Shown one piece after another: positions 22,499 through 23,106 of a stretch of DNA of 23,106 bases. Both the position numbers and the translations under genes were made by a program. The notes below the pieces were generated by a model. It had not been told where the DNA came from. It did not search any database and was given only the letters and a program-made list of their open reading frames with translations. This stretch comes from a virus. The stretch's first letter is position 1. Every line of letters starts with the position of its first letter. The stretch spans positions 1 through 23,106 of the IMG/VR virus record IMGVR_UViG_3300047453_000042. One strand, 5' to 3'.

Positions 22499-23106
22499 TG
22501 GTGTAATGAGTTGTTATGATATATTTTCTTGAAGGGTTTACCATAACATTCATACGATTCATAAACTCACGGTCTAATAATATTAAACTTCTTTTATCTC
22601 TATCATCTAGAGAAAATTCTACATCTTTATATAGTGTGCCTGCAAACTCAACATCTAGTTTTACAACATATCTGGTTTCTTCATAGTCTCTCATACCACC
22701 TACGGATATTTGTTCAGTTCTAATAATATCCGATGTTATAGTTTTATCTAATAATTTCCAGGTTATCTTCTTCTGTTTTTTGATTTCATATTTATCAGCA
22801 TGTATAACATTCATACCACTATTACCTGTGTCAAACTTAGCAACAATATCACCAAAAGGTTTTATATTTAAAACTTCTTTGTAACCACACTCCATTGGAG
22901 ATTTTCTCCAATTATCTTTATTTTCAAAAAATTCTAAAATCTGTTTACTAATATTTTTACCTGTTGCCTCTTCCATACCTTCTGTACCAGGTGATGAGTT
23001 TACCTCAATCATAAATGGTGGTTCTTTTTGTCTATTCTTTGAAGGTATAAAGTCTACAGCAGTCCATAAACCATTTACTGCTTTAGCGGCTTTTAAACTA
23101 TGTTCA
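22485..23106 (-). CDS. rimK: RimK-like ATP-grasp ligase fused to RimB-type protease domain (partial, 207 aa seen)
   Basis: The reading frame is open to the window edge, so the N-terminal ATP-grasp part is missing. The visible part begins EHSLKAAKAVNGLWTAVDF, then PPFMIEVNSSPGTEGMEEAT, the end of a RimK fold with the E-x-N metal site. From about residue 75 a retropepsin-like domain of the RimB / ATP-dependent zinc protease type follows: GDIVAKFDTGNSGMNVIHAD, with D-T-G, and RSLILLDREFMNRMNV. RimK adds Glu residues to the C-terminus of ribosomal protein S6 in bacteria, and the protease-like domain is thought to trim such tails. A phage copy could change host ribosomes. Family call good, target unproven. 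Confidence 0.85.
   Translation of the reverse strand, partial: EHSLKAAKAVNGLWTAVDFIPSKNRQKEPPFMIEVNSSPGTEGMEEATGKNISKQILEFFENKDNWRKSPMECGYKEVLNIKPFGDIVAKFDTGNSGMNVIHADKYEIKKQKKITWKLLDKTITSDIIRTEQISVGGMRDYEETRYVVKLDVEFAGTLYKDVEFSLDDRDKRSLILLDREFMNRMNVMVNPSRKYIITTHYTIDKK

Overview
All 26 protein genes I can support lie on the minus strand, so transcription runs from base 23106 towards base 1. The gene set is that of a T4-like marine myovirus: a gp43-type family B DNA polymerase, UvsX recombinase, gp41-type DnaB helicase, T4-style late promoters (TATAAATA), and virion proteins of the kind seen in cyanophages and pelagiphages. The DNA is AT-rich, with tightly packed genes that often overlap by 4 bases (ATGA). 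Promoters for early or middle genes match the bacterial sigma-70 consensus almost exactly. This suggests a low-GC marine alphaproteobacterial host such as SAR11, but the host is an inference. The window is one piece of a larger genome: the gene at 23106 is cut by the edge.

Layout in transcription order. (1) 22485-23106: the C-terminal end of a RimK-like ATP-grasp ligase fused to a retropepsin-like RimB-type domain. (2) 18229-22445: an early or middle operon behind a perfect TTGACA-17-TATAAT promoter, with a small Sm-like protein, an adrenodoxin-type [2Fe-2S] ferredoxin, DNA polymerase, and a DruA-like (DUF4338-like) protein. (3) 15517-18191: a second perfect promoter, then UvsX, a 96-residue unknown and the replicative helicase. 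(4) 14054-15463: a 469-residue unknown with a late promoter. (5) 12585-13937: a self-contained AlkB-type membrane monooxygenase unit with its own sigma-70 promoter, strong RBS, single gene and rho-independent terminator. (6) 11309-12546: two tandem 2OG-Fe(II) oxygenase-like genes behind a late promoter. (7) 1901-11196: a long operon with tandem sigma-70 and late promoters. It encodes a ligase-like protein, a virion protein, adenylate kinase, a zeta-toxin/polynucleotide-kinase-like P-loop kinase, a large protein with Pol-beta-type and HIGH-type nucleotidyltransferase domains, two more modular proteins, and a HAD nucleotidase. (8) 13-1821: small structural genes behind another late promoter.

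Two things stand out. First, most proteins of the 1901-11196 operon begin with a short leader (for example MKTFKQYI, MKDYKTFL) that ends in a T4 prohead-protease-type site, (I/L/V)-x-E before A/G/S. More such sites sit exactly at domain borders inside the big proteins. I infer that these are capsid-targeted polyproteins: a kit of nucleotide, NAD or RNA-end processing enzymes packed into the head and delivered with the DNA. A nested gene with its own late promoter inside the 877-residue ORF fits this scheme. Second, the AlkB-like gene looks like a recently gained, independently controlled host-metabolism gene (a moron). The phage also carries a ferredoxin of the class that feeds electrons to monooxygenases, and two further oxygenases directly downstream of the AlkB unit.

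I saw no tRNA, CRISPR array, insertion sequence or intein. Function calls rest on motifs read by eye, not on database searches.
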